A DNA stretch of 64,000 nt. It comes from Thalassospira sp. ER-Se-21-Dark. GTDB taxonomy: Bacteria; Pseudomonadota; Alphaproteobacteria; Rhodospirillales; Thalassospiraceae. The stretch lies in NCBI RefSeq assembly GCF_017922435.1, contig NZ_VDEZ01000004.1, forward strand, positions 272,698 to 336,697, given 5' to 3'. Below the pieces are notes generated by a model, which was given only the letters and a program-made list of their open reading frames with translations, was not told the DNA's origin and made no database searches. Shown here piece after piece: positions 54,964 to 63,933 of this stretch. The position numbers and the translations under genes were made by a program. Each line of letters opens with the position of its first letter. Position 1 is the stretch's first letter.

Positions 54964-57603
54964 ATGTCTGAACAGCCGCAAGAGATTCGTCGCGAAGACT
55001 ATAAGGAACCTGACTTTATTGTCGAAAAGGTCGAACTGGTTTTTGACCTTGATCGTGACGTGACAAATGTCAAATCGCGCCTGTTTATGGCTGCGAATCC
55101 TGTGCGCGGTACCGGAAAAGGTGACGAGGTTTTCCTCCATGGCGAGGATATGAAGCTTCTTTCCGTCACCCTTAATGAAACCCGCCTGGCGTCCAGCGAT
55201 TTCACGGTTGATCAGGAAGGGCTACGCTTTAAGGCACCGGGGCAAAACTTCATTGCCGAACTTGAAACCCAGATTTCACCAGCCAACAACACCCGGCTCG
55301 AAGGCCTTTATGTTTCGCAAAGTGCCTTTTGCACCCAGTGCGAGGCCGAAGGGTTCCGCCGCATTACCTATTTCCCGGATCGCCCGGACGTCATGGCGAC
55401 CTATAAGGTCACGATCAATGCGAATAAGGAAAGCTGCCCGGTTTTGCTATCGAATGGCAATCTGATCGATAGTGGCGATCTTGACGGCGGCCGTCATTTC
55501 GCCGTGTGGGAAGATCCGTTCCCCAAGCCATCCTACCTGTTTGCGCTGGTCGCCGGCGATCTGGCCTGTGTCGAAGACAGTTTCAAGACCATGTCGGGCC
55601 GTGATGTGGCGCTGCGGATCTTTGTCGAGCACGGCAATGAGGATCGCTGCGATTACGCGATGGACAGCCTGAAACGGTCGATGAAGTGGGACGAGGAGGT
55701 CTATGGCCTCGAATACGATCTGGACCTGTTTAACATCGTCGCCGTATCCGACTTCAATATGGGCGCGATGGAAAACAAAAGCCTCAATGTGTTTAACGCC
55801 AAATTCGTTCTGGCCCGCCCGGATACGGCGACCGATGGCGATTATGAACGCATCGAATCCATCGTTGCACACGAATATTTCCATAACTGGTCGGGCAACC
55901 GCGTCACCTGTCGCGACTGGTTCCAACTGTCGCTCAAGGAAGGTCTGACCGTGTTCCGTGATCAGGAATTCTCGGCCGATCAGCGATCGCGTCCGGTGCA
56001 GCGAATCAAGGATGTCAATGCCCTCCGCGCCGCCCAGTTCCCCGAGGATGCAGGTCCGCTGGCCCATCCGGTGCGCCCGGACAGCTATATGGAAATCAAC
56101 AATTTCTATACCGCCACGGTCTACGAAAAGGGCGCGGAACTGATCCGCATGATGCATACGTTGCTTGGGCCGGATGGCTATCGCAAGGGCATAGACCTTT
56201 ACTTTGATCGCCATGACGGGCAGGCGGTGACCTGTGATGACTTCGCCAAGGCGATGGAAGACGCCAACGGTATCGATTTCAGCCAGCTCAAACTCTGGTA
56301 TTCGCAGGCCGGCACGCCGAAACTCAGCTGGCAGGGCGACTATGACGCAGATGCCAAACAATACCGTCTGACCATTTCGCAAAAAACCGATCCGACCCCG
56401 GGACAGCCGGACAAGAAACCGCTGCACATGCCGATTTCAATCGGGCTTCTGGGCGCGGATGGTTCAGACCTCGTCGCCAAAACGGTTGAACTGACGGAAG
56501 CCAGCCAGGAATTCGTCTTTGATGGTGTGACTGAGGCGCCGGTGCTGTCGTTTAACCGGGGATTCTCCGCACCGGTCAACATCACCACCGATCAGCCGGA
56601 TGACGAGCTTGTCTTCCTGATGGGCAATGACAGCGATGCGTTCAATCGCTGGGAAGCCGGGCAGAAATACGCAACCCGTTTGATGTTGTCTGCCATCGCC
56701 GCCTATGAAGCGAATGGCGGCGATGTCGATGCAGCCTTTGCCGATGAAAAGGCCCGCGTTGATGCCTTTATTGCCGCGATGCGCGCGACACTTATTAATA
56801 ACGATCTTGATAAGGCGTTCCGCGCAGATGCGCTTGTCCTGCCGGGCGAGGCATTCCTGTCCGAACAACGCAAGCCCGCCAATCCGGAAGCGATCTATCA
56901 GGTGCGCACCGCCTTGCGCAAACGCATTGGCCAGGCACTTTCGGACGATTTCGCCAAAACCTATCACCAGAATGCCTCAAACGCCGCCTTTACCCCGGAT
57001 GCGACATCGGCGGGGCAGCGTGCCTTGCGGGCAACGGCCCTTGCCTATCTGGTGGCAAGCGGGGCGGATGAATTTGCCGACGTGGCAGTCGCGCAGTATG
57101 GCACGGCTGATAACATGACCGATCAGATGGCCGCCCTTTCGGTGCTCAATAACCTTGATCATCCGGGCCGTGAAACCGCCTTGGCCGATTTCGAGGAACG
57201 CTTTGCCAGTGATGCTGTCGTCCTCGATAAATGGTTCTCGTTGCAGGCGATGTCGTCGCGTGATGATACCCTGGCGCGGGTCAAGGATCTGATGAGCCAC
57301 CCGGCCTTTACCATGCGCAATCCCAATAAGGTGCGTGCGCTGATCGGGGCATTCGCCATGGGCAATCCGCGTCATTTCCATGCCAAGGATGGTTCGGGCT
57401 ATGCCTTCTATGCGGATCGCCTGATCGAACTTGATGACATCAACCCGCAGGTTGCCGCACGGCTTTGCGCCCCGCTTGGCAAATGGGCAAAATACGATGC
57501 GGATCGCGCGGACAAGATGAAGGCCGAACTTAACCGTATCCTCGCCAAACCGGAAATCTCGCGCGATCTTTATGAAATCGCCTCGAAATCCGCGGCAAGC
57601 TGA
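54964..57603 (+). CDS. pepN: Aminopeptidase N
   Basis: This 879-residue M1 zinc peptidase removes N-terminal residues from peptides in the cytoplasm. The exopeptidase motif MGAMENKSLNVFN and the zinc site VAHEYFHNWSGN (His303, Glu304, His307) with Glu326 in LSLKEGLTVF are intact. The substrate-side Tyr is in the ATVYEKGAELIRMMH region. Length fits the E. coli PepN subgroup. A strong bidirectional terminator separates it from the convergent chemoreceptor gene. Confidence 0.97.
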   Translation: MSEQPQEIRREDYKEPDFIVEKVELVFDLDRDVTNVKSRLFMAANPVRGTGKGDEVFLHGEDMKLLSVTLNETRLASSDFTVDQEGLRFKAPGQNFIAELETQISPANNTRLEGLYVSQSAFCTQCEAEGFRRITYFPDRPDVMATYKVTINANKESCPVLLSNGNLIDSGDLDGGRHFAVWEDPFPKPSYLFALVAGDLACVEDSFKTMSGRDVALRIFVEHGNEDRCDYAMDSLKRSMKWDEEVYGLEYDLDLFNIVAVSDFNMGAMENKSLNVFNAKFVLARPDTATDGDYERIESIVAHEYFHNWSGNRVTCRDWFQLSLKEGLTVFRDQEFSADQRSRPVQRIKDVNALRAAQFPEDAGPLAHPVRPDSYMEINNFYTATVYEKGAELIRMMHTLLGPDGYRKGIDLYFDRHDGQAVTCDDFAKAMEDANGIDFSQLKLWYSQAGTPKLSWQGDYDADAKQYRLTISQKTDPTPGQPDKKPLHMPISIGLLGADGSDLVAKTVELTEASQEFVFDGVTEAPVLSFNRGFSAPVNITTDQPDDELVFLMGNDSDAFNRWEAGQKYATRLMLSAIAAYEANGGDVDAAFADEKARVDAFIAAMRATLINNDLDKAFRADALVLPGEAFLSEQRKPANPEAIYQVRTALRKRIGQALSDDFAKTYHQNASNAAFTPDATSAGQRALRATALAYLVASGADEFADVAVAQYGTADNMTDQMAALSVLNNLDHPGRETALADFEERFASDAVVLDKWFSLQAMSSRDDTLARVKDLMSHPAFTMRNPNKVRALIGAFAMGNPRHFHAKDGSGYAFYADRLIELDDINPQVAARLCAPLGKWAKYDADRADKMKAELNRILAKPEISRDLYEIASKSAAS

Positions 57604-57630
57604 TCAAGCAACCATATCTGGTGAAATGAC

Positions 57631-57667
57631 AAAGGGCGGCACCCTAAGGATGCCGCCCTTTGTTTTG
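57631..57667. terminator. Bidirectional terminator between pepN and the chemoreceptor
   Basis: AAAGGGCGGCA pairs perfectly with TGCCGCCCTTT around a nine-base loop, followed by GTTTT on the plus strand. Confidence 0.92.
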
Positions 57668-57686
57668 GAAAATATCACAAAGCCGA

Positions 57687-60005
57687 TCAGGTCAGCTTCA
57701 TCCGCTCGCTAAACTCGCGCATTTTCTCTGACAGGTTGCGTGCCACTTCCGAAAGGTTATGGCTGGCGGTGTTCAGATCATGCGCACTGCGCCCGGTGCT
57801 CTGTGCGCCGTCATTCACAAAGGTGATCATTTCGTCCATCGATCCCGCACCGGCGGCGATGCGTTGAACGTTTTCGGAAATCTCACCGGTGGCACGGCGT
57901 TGTTCATCAACCGATTGGGTGATGGTCGACTGGATGTCGTTGACCTGATGAATAACTTCGCCAACCGTGCTGATCGAATGGGCCGCCTTTTGCACTTCTT
58001 CCTGAATGGCAGCGGTCAGGTCACCAATCTGGCCGGTTGCACTTGCGGTTTGATCGGCAAGCGATTTGACCTCGTTGGCAACCACGGCAAAGCCCTTGCC
58101 AAGTTCACCGGCACGTTCGGCTTCAATCGTTGCATTAAGCGACAAAAGCTTGGTGCGATGGGCAATGTCGTTGATCAGATCAATGATCGATCCGATCTCG
58201 GAACTGGCCTTTTCAAGCGATCCGATATTGCGCTGGCTTTCCTCGGCTTCTTCACGTGCCCGTCCGGTCACGGTGGAGGCCTCGGTTGCCTGACGGTTGA
58301 TCTCGGCGATCGAGGATGAAAGTTCCTCAACCGCGGTGGCGACATTGCGGGTATTTGATGCCGCCTCGCGCGAGACATCCAGTGCACCACCCGATTGCTG
58401 TACTGTGTTTTCCGACTGGTTTGTCAGTTCACTGGCAAGGCTTAGCAACCCTTCGGACTGTTCGGTCACGGATTGGGCCACGCGGGCAACCTCGGCCATC
58501 AGTTCGGTGACCGCGATCTTGCTTTCCTCACGCTCTGACACGTCGTTCCAGGCCAGCATGGTGCCCAAAAGGACATTGTCCTTATCGCGCACCGGGGCAG
58601 CAAGGATATCAAGATAGCCACGGTCGGTCTGGATGATCTCGGTAAAGGGCAGGTTGTTCGGATTGGCAAGCTTGGCCTGGAATTCCGATCCAAGATTAAG
58701 GAAATCACCCGAAATCGTTGCCGTGGTACCACCAAGATGGTCTTGCGCACTGGCGTTAAGGTAACTCAGCTTGCCATCAGGCAGGATCATCGCCGTCATG
58801 GTCGGGGTATTTTCGACCATGTTTTGCAAGATCAAGGCCTGACGTACCGATTCACGCAAGGCAATCAGGGCCTTTTTCATTTCGCCGATTTCGTCATTAC
58901 CGACATTGGGCAGATTGACGTTGGTATCCCCGTTCGAGATTGACGTCATCGCACCGGCAAAGGCGCGCAGATTGCGCAGAACCGTGGTGCGCAACAGGAT
59001 CCAGCCAACAACCCAGGCCGCCAGAAGCACACCAACAAGGATCTCGATCGACAGCAGGCGAAGACTATCTGTCTGGGCATAGAAATCAGACACGTCGCGG
59101 TCAAACCGGGCCTCGGCCCAGACACCACCACGACCATCACTGATCATAACCTCGACTGCCGCGCGGTGCGTCGTATCACCTGCTTTGGCCGTTTCGGGCT
59201 CCGGCGCATCATTGCTGGCTTCTGGTGCTGCATCTCCGCCATTTTCGGTGGCGGCATCTCCCTCTGCTGCCGGGGCCGTTTCGGTTTCTGCCTCAGCCGG
59301 GGCTTCAAGGCTTTCAAACAACACGTTGCCAGAATTATCCAGAATCTGGAAGTTGCCACCCAAAACCTTGCCAATGCCCGCAAGCTGGGGCAGGGGATCG
59401 GTGATGACTTCAAGGAAACCAACAGCACGGAACCCGCCAACCGGCAGGATCAGGCTAAAGACTGGCCGCCCATCCGGGGTTGCCCACATAAAGCTTGCTG
59501 GTTTGCGGGCTTCGGCCTTGTCGCGACCGATCAAATAGGCTTTGACGTCCGGGTCATCAGTCACGCTGGCGCCAAGATTGGCTTCGGACGTCGCCAGTTG
59601 ATTGAATTCCTGATCATAGGATATTGCACCAATCAGGTTTACATCGCCCTGAACCACTTCGCGTGCGTTCGAAAGGATGTTGAGTTCGGCCTGCATGCGC
59701 GTCTGGTCATTTTCCTGATAACTTTTGACCAGGCTGCCAAGCCGCGACCATTCATTGGCAATGGGGGTAATTTTGTCGGCATAGTCGGTGGCAATACGCG
59801 ACCCGACAAAGAAATTGACTGTACCACTGACCGAGTTGTTCAGTGTTTCAATCGCAAAGTTGCGATAGGTATCACCGGTCCAAAGAAGCATCCATGTCAC
59901 TGCACCTGAAACCAGTAACCCGGTTACGAGCAAAATCCGTCGTAACGTCAGAAGGCTGGTAGCACCTCCTGCAATAGCCGTCTTCGCGGCCTTGTCTCCC
60001 GTCAT
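57687..60005 (-). CDS. Membrane methyl-accepting chemotaxis protein with HAMP and PAS domains
   Basis: This protein has about 772 residues: TM1 (about 24-42), a large periplasmic sensor, TM2 (about 317-338), HAMP (about 339-391), a PAS domain (MVENTPTMTAMILPDGKLSY) and the MCP domain. The periplasmic part contains an acidic Ala/Glu/Pro stretch at about 234-276 that looks like an inserted linker. The MCP tip reads IAHRTKLLSLNATIEAERAG, where most receptors have QTN and EAARAG, so CheA/CheW coupling may differ. GGAG eight bases before 60005 fixes the start. Confidence 0.92.
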   Translation of the reverse strand: MTGDKAAKTAIAGGATSLLTLRRILLVTGLLVSGAVTWMLLWTGDTYRNFAIETLNNSVSGTVNFFVGSRIATDYADKITPIANEWSRLGSLVKSYQENDQTRMQAELNILSNAREVVQGDVNLIGAISYDQEFNQLATSEANLGASVTDDPDVKAYLIGRDKAEARKPASFMWATPDGRPVFSLILPVGGFRAVGFLEVITDPLPQLAGIGKVLGGNFQILDNSGNVLFESLEAPAEAETETAPAAEGDAATENGGDAAPEASNDAPEPETAKAGDTTHRAAVEVMISDGRGGVWAEARFDRDVSDFYAQTDSLRLLSIEILVGVLLAAWVVGWILLRTTVLRNLRAFAGAMTSISNGDTNVNLPNVGNDEIGEMKKALIALRESVRQALILQNMVENTPTMTAMILPDGKLSYLNASAQDHLGGTTATISGDFLNLGSEFQAKLANPNNLPFTEIIQTDRGYLDILAAPVRDKDNVLLGTMLAWNDVSEREESKIAVTELMAEVARVAQSVTEQSEGLLSLASELTNQSENTVQQSGGALDVSREAASNTRNVATAVEELSSSIAEINRQATEASTVTGRAREEAEESQRNIGSLEKASSEIGSIIDLINDIAHRTKLLSLNATIEAERAGELGKGFAVVANEVKSLADQTASATGQIGDLTAAIQEEVQKAAHSISTVGEVIHQVNDIQSTITQSVDEQRRATGEISENVQRIAAGAGSMDEMITFVNDGAQSTGRSAHDLNTASHNLSEVARNLSEKMREFSERMKLT

Positions 60006-60331
60006 TTTTGTCACTCCAGAGCAAACCAAGTTTATTTTTTGTCTTTGGTCATATTGGCTCGCGTCTCTCCCGCTCACACCTCTACTTCTCAAGAGTAGTT
60101 ATCCTGATCCAAGCAGAGCTTGGTTTGGAACACAATCCCTTATTTCTCGATTTCCATAGGATTGCTGCGGCACACAGCCGGTTTGAAGCGGTTCGAAATC
60201 TGGAAATTCTCGTTTTGGTTGGGGGGCTTAGCCCCGATTTACGAGCGCGATTTCGACGCATTGAAATTTTTTCTGCGAATGTGTGTGATAATCGTTTGCA
60301 ATTGCAAAAACGATGCTCTATGACTGTGTTT
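60006..60331. other. Upstream region of the chemoreceptor
   Basis: This 326-base stretch holds the promoter side of the chemoreceptor (minus strand) and, at its right end, a promoter-like pair for the candidate small RNA (TTGCAA at 60297-60302, TATGAC 17 bases later). A short GGGGCTTAGCCCC hairpin lies near 60222-60236. No gene is supported. Confidence 0.4.
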
Positions 60332-60508
60332 GTCAAATGCAGACGACAACGTCGTTTGTGACCGGCCATCAGGCCTACATGGCGTGCCTGATGGCTTCTA
60401 TCTTCGGGACTCTCTCTCCCCGAAGGTCGATCTCTCTCACTCGAGGGGGCTGGTATCCGGATCATTGTGCGGGACAATGCCGGAATTCATACCAGTCCCC
60501 CTTTTTTT
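60332..60508 (+). ncRNA. Candidate structured small RNA ending in a strong terminator
   Basis: There is no coding frame here, but four hairpins follow each other. SL1 (60340-60358) has ACGAC/GTCGT. SL2 (60365-60395) has a perfect ten-base stem GCCATCAGGC/GCCTGATGGC. SL3 (60402-60425) has CTTCGGG/CCCGAAG enclosing ACTCTCTCTC. SL4 (60445-60501) is a long compound hairpin (GGGGGCTGGTAT with ATACCAGTCCCCC, inner ATTGT/ACAAT), directly followed by seven T. TTGCAA-17-TATGAC ahead gives a start near 60332. The CTCTCTC loop and the ATCTCTCTCAC linker are unpaired and could bind purine-rich ribosome sites. I do not recognise a known RNA family; transcript ends are approximate. Confidence 0.62.
60445..60508 (+). 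terminator. Compound Rho-independent terminator of the candidate small RNA
   Basis: GGGGGCTGGTAT pairs with ATACCAG-T-CCCCC with one bulged T; CCGG/CCGG and ATTGT/ACAAT continue the stem inside; seven T follow at 60502-60508. No plus-strand gene precedes it, so it should end a non-coding transcript. Confidence 0.85.
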
Positions 60509-60643
60509 ATCCAAAACACATTGACCCATATCGATCTTTGGCACGCTGCCTGGTTGCATCCGTGCACGGCTTTAGCGTTTTATAAAGGTGCTGTTGGTTA
60601 CAAAAGCAGGGTAACTTTGATGTCGTGAAGGATGGCCAAGTCC

Positions 60644-61696
60644 ATGGCTGGCGAAGACAACACCAACAAACCCGATTTGCGCGCAACCCCGGAACCGCAG
60701 ACTGATCCGGATGCAGGGCAAAAGGATGCACCGCTTCCGGCCTTTATATATGGCCGGGACGGGCACGGTGATGGCAGCGCACGTGGGGCAGAACGCTCCG
60801 GTGATCGGCAAAACCTTAATGCACGGATAGCGGATATGGATCGCAAAACCCTTCTTGGCCTGGTCACAGGCGCAGGCATGCTCGGCCTTGTCTTGTTCTT
60901 TGCCGGAATGCTGGTCGGCGCAGGCTTGTTCATGGATTCTGAAGACGGTGCGCGCACCACCCAGACAGAACAGCCGCAGGTCGAAATGCTGGCCTCCGCC
61001 CCGGAAGAACCAACTGAAATTCCCGATGCCACGCCTGAGGCAACCGAGCCGACAGCAACAACACCTGCACCGGAAATCAGCGCTGATAGCGAAGACCCGG
61101 TCGGTGATCTGATCGCACAGCGTACCGAGGCACTTTCGGATGATCCATCCGCTGGCAGCGAAGCCGCATCGGATGCAGCTGAAACCGAAGAAACCGCAGA
61201 AGCCACAGGATCAGAAGATCAGGCGATTGCAGCTCCGGAAATCCGCGACGTAACCGGCGACACCGATGCGCCAGCCGCACCAGAAGCCCCGGCAGTTGAA
61301 GACGCGCAAGACAGTGCTGCGACCGAAACGGCGACAACTACTGAACAGGCATCCGCGCCAGAGGCATCCGAACCGGCCGCTGAAACCGCCGAAACCACGC
61401 CGGAACCAGCACCAGCAGCCCCGGCATCAGATGCCAGCAAGCCTTTCTCGGTTCAGGTTGGTGCCTTCAAGGTGCATGAAAATGCCAGCCAGCGTGCCGA
61501 GGAACTGCGTGGCAAGGGACTTGAAGTCGCCGTTGTCGTGCGCGGGCCAGAGGACGAAGGGGCTTGGTACTATGTCCGGATCGGGTCCTATGCCAACCTT
61601 GCAGCAGCTCGCGATGATGCGGCCAAAATCAAGGCGGATCATTCGATTGACGGTTTCCCGGTTCGCGCAGAGCCAAATGACCGCGTGGTAGACTGA
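60644..61696 (+). CDS. SPOR-domain membrane protein
   Basis: This protein has about 350 residues. A polar cytoplasmic start is followed by one membrane helix (LLGLVTGAGMLGLVLFFAGM), then about 170 residues of acidic Ala/Glu/Pro/Thr-rich spacer, and a C-terminal SPOR domain (KPFSVQVGAFKVHENASQRA, then AWYYVRIGSYANLAAARDDA). SPOR domains bind glycan strands lacking stem peptides at the division septum, so a role in cell division or envelope remodelling is likely. AAGGA eleven bases before the ATG at 60644 favours it over 60632, which overlaps that site. Confidence 0.87.
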   Translation: MAGEDNTNKPDLRATPEPQTDPDAGQKDAPLPAFIYGRDGHGDGSARGAERSGDRQNLNARIADMDRKTLLGLVTGAGMLGLVLFFAGMLVGAGLFMDSEDGARTTQTEQPQVEMLASAPEEPTEIPDATPEATEPTATTPAPEISADSEDPVGDLIAQRTEALSDDPSAGSEAASDAAETEETAEATGSEDQAIAAPEIRDVTGDTDAPAAPEAPAVEDAQDSAATETATTTEQASAPEASEPAAETAETTPEPAPAAPASDASKPFSVQVGAFKVHENASQRAEELRGKGLEVAVVVRGPEDEGAWYYVRIGSYANLAAARDDAAKIKADHSIDGFPVRAEPNDRVVD

Positions 61697-61771
61697 TCAG
61701 ATCGGGTCAGATCGGGTGCGCATCCCGGTACGGTTAAGGCGCACACTATATATATAGAAGTAATAATGCAG

Positions 61772-61804
61772 AGCGGGGTGGTCATAAGGGCTGCCCCGCT
61801 TTTC
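61772..61804 (+). terminator. Terminator after the SPOR-domain gene
   Basis: AGCGGGG pairs with CCCCGCT around a 15-base loop, followed by TTTT. Confidence 0.78.
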
Positions 61805-61983
61805 TATTGGGCTTGGCGTGTTCAATTGCCAAATTCATGTCATCGGGTTTGTTTTTGTCCTCTGATTGGGGCATTCTGCTTGCCATCTTGGGGTAAAGGC
61901 GCTACGCGCTAGGTTCTCAAACACCAGACCGGCAGCCGCTTGATTGGAACGGCTGCAAAGCAAGACAGGATGGCCGATAGCAC

Positions 61984-62634
61984 ATGAGCACGCACAAGGA
62001 TTTCCCGAACCTCCATATTCTTGATCATCCGCTGATCCAGCATAAGCTGAGCCACATGCGCAAGGTCAGCACTTCGACCAAGACCTTCCGTCAGTTGCTC
62101 AAGGAAATCGCCCTTCTCATGGGCTATGAAATCACCCGCGAGCTTCCTGTCAGCTATGAAGACATCGAAACACCGATTTGCGCGATGAAGGCGCCGGTCA
62201 TTCAGGGCCGTAAACTGGCGGTGGTTCCAATCCTGCGCGCCGGTTCGGGCATGGCCGATGGCCTGATCGAACTGATGCCGTCCGCGCGGATTGGTCATAT
62301 CGGCCTCTATCGCGATCCGGAAACCCACATGCCGGTCGAATATCTGGTCAAGCTGCCCGAAGTCGAAGGCCGTACCTTCATTCTGGTCGATCCGATGCTG
62401 GCGACCGGGAACTCGGCAGTGGCGGCGATCGATACGCTTAATAAATACGGTGTGGCCGACAAGGACATCCGCTTCATGGCGCTGGTTGCCGCCCCCGAAG
62501 GGGTCAAGGTCTTCCAGGATGCCCATCCGGATGTGCCGATCTATACCGCGGGCCTCGATGAAAAGCTTAATGAAAAGGCCTATATCGTTCCGGGCCTTGG
62601 TGATGCCGGCGACCGACTGTTCGGTACGCGCTAG
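61984..62634 (+). CDS. upp: Uracil phosphoribosyltransferase
   Basis: This 216-residue salvage enzyme makes UMP from uracil and [24 protein letters not shown] at the start, [19 protein letters not shown], the PRPP loop [19 protein letters not shown] and the uracil-binding C-terminal [13 protein letters not shown] are all intact. Length is typical. It is a single gene with its own terminator. Together with pyrC at 22644, both pyrimidine synthesis and salvage are represented in this window. Confidence 0.97.
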   Translation: MSTHKDFPNLHILDHPLIQHKLSHMRKVSTSTKTFRQLLKEIALLMGYEITRELPVSYEDIETPICAMKAPVIQGRKLAVVPILRAGSGMADGLIELMPSARIGHIGLYRDPETHMPVEYLVKLPEVEGRTFILVDPMLATGNSAVAAIDTLNKYGVADKDIRFMALVAAPEGVKVFQDAHPDVPIYTAGLDEKLNEKAYIVPGLGDAGDRLFGTR

Positions 62635-62666
62635 GCCCATCGACCAACCATTGCGTTTCGCATTAA

Positions 62667-62692
62667 AAAAGGGTGCCGTTTGGCACCCTTTT
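62667..62692. terminator. Bidirectional terminator between upp and a lipoprotein gene
   Basis: AAAAGGGTGCC pairs perfectly with GGCACCCTTTT around GTTT, flanked by A and T runs. Confidence 0.92.
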
Positions 62693-62729
62693 GTTTTTGA
62701 AGTTTTCGTCTGTTTGGTCGGGCAGGCAA

Positions 62730-63173
62730 TCAGCCCTTTGGCGATACCGTGATATCAACCACCGATCCGCTAAAGGAGCCACCGGTCAACTTGATGGTCG
62801 CGACCCGGTTTTCACGGTCATAGACCAGAACTGAAATATCGGCGCGGACCACGGTCACCTTGCTCCAGCCAAAGTTTGGCATTTCACGCTCGTAGAAATC
62901 ATACATCTGCGCTTGCGATCCACCAGCATTCAGGACAAGCCGCCCGTGCCAGGCATCGGATGCGCCAAAGATGATGCTCCTGTCCATATCGAGTGACGAA
63001 TTGGACGGCATCGGAATATCTGTGAACTGGGTGAAAGACGGACCTGGTTGGCCACCTTTGCCTTCACTGCTGCCCGGGCCCGTATTGGGCACAAGGTTGG
63101 TGCCAGAGCACCCGGCAAGAGAGAGCCCCGCAAAGGCGGCGGCACATATAAGATATTGTCGCAGTCTCATCAT
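62730..63173 (-). CDS. Small lipoprotein of unknown function
   Basis: This 147-residue protein has a type II signal peptide with a clear lipobox (FAGLSLAGCSG, Cys22) and a Gly/Ser/Pro-rich tether. The folded part of about 100 residues (IPMPSNSSLDMDRSIIFGAS; MYDFYEREMPNFGWSKVTVV) is periplasmic. No Asp follows the Cys, so outer-membrane sorting is expected. The function is unknown. Confidence 0.78.
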   Translation of the reverse strand: MMRLRQYLICAAAFAGLSLAGCSGTNLVPNTGPGSSEGKGGQPGPSFTQFTDIPMPSNSSLDMDRSIIFGASDAWHGRLVLNAGGSQAQMYDFYEREMPNFGWSKVTVVRADISVLVYDRENRVATIKLTGGSFSGSVVDITVSPKG

Positions 63174-63657
63174 CTTCCTTCGGTCCCCTGATGCCCGTCT
63201 TATAACGAGGGGTATGGATATCTCGCCCTATCATCGGGTCATAATGTAAAGGAAAGGTTCACATATTTGCTTTTGCGCCATTTTGCGGCCTTGCCCGGAT
63301 CATATGTCCTTCTGGACTAAATTGGCGGAACTATCACGTTTAATTTGACCTTTAATATGACTGTGCGCATTGCATCAAATCAAACGGGTTGAACCGGACT
63401 TTGGGCATATAGGGCGAATCAACGGCCCGTAATCTTGGTTTTTTCGAATCATTTTGATCCGGCGCAGTGTTTTTTGCCGGGTAAAAGCCCAGTCTTTGCG
63501 GGTCTTTTTCAGGACTTTTGCGGGATTTTTCAACCAAGAGTCTGATGGGTACTGCTGTCTGACTTTTATGGTTGGATATGGCTTTTCGATTATGTTGTTG
63601 AAAAATAACGATATTCAGAAAAGTTCCCATTAAATGCATTTTTTTCTGAAAAAGGTG
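63174..63657. other. Region upstream of the rRNA promoter
   Basis: This 484-base AT-rich stretch lies between the lipoprotein gene and the rRNA promoter. No gene is supported; the long minus-strand frame in it continues through the rRNA promoter and into 16S and is spurious. It probably holds UP-element-like AT tracts and the lipoprotein promoter. Confidence 0.5.
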
Positions 63658-63686
63658 TTTACAGGTCGGGATAGGGGCCCTATAAC
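63658..63686 (+). promoter_or_regulatory. rRNA operon promoter
   Basis: TTTACA at 63658-63663 and TATAAC at 63681-63686 are exactly 17 bases apart. A GC-rich stretch follows the -10 (CCGCC), like the stringent discriminator of rRNA promoters. It lies about 250 bases before 16S. Confidence 0.75.
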
Positions 63687-63760
63687 CCGCCTCCACCGAC
63701 GGGGTGCGGCGCCAACGAGACGGCGACGCGAACTGGACGGTTTCGGGCTTCGGCCTTTGA

Positions 63761-63772
63761 GTTCTTTGACAT
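63761..63772 (+). promoter_or_regulatory. BoxA-like antitermination element in the rRNA leader
   Basis: GTTCTTTGACAT resembles the boxA of rRNA leaders (TGCTCTTTAACA in E. coli), which loads Nus factors. It lies between the promoter and 16S, as expected. Confidence 0.6.
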
Positions 63773-63933
63773 TGTAGATCAGAAGGAAGGGATGCGCGGG
63801 CAGCGTTATGGCGTTTAGTCTGTGCATCCTGGAGACGACGGATCGATTTGGATTTATTCAGATTGATTTGTGGTAACCACCAAAATGTGCAGACGTTAAT
63901 TTTGAAGAGTTTGTCTTTTGACAAGCTTGGATT

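Noticed and set aside
55447..56427. 326-codon minus-strand frame opposite pepN
   Set aside because: It crosses the zinc-site coding region of pepN and shows no protein family.
60219..60237. GGGGGGCTTAGCCCC hairpin as a regulatory element
   Set aside because: The loop is only two to four bases, there is no T run and no clear position relative to a gene start.
60008..60361. Plus-strand frame of 117 codons before the small RNA
   Set aside because: No ribosome site, unnatural composition, and it overlaps the promoter region of the chemoreceptor and the first small-RNA hairpin.
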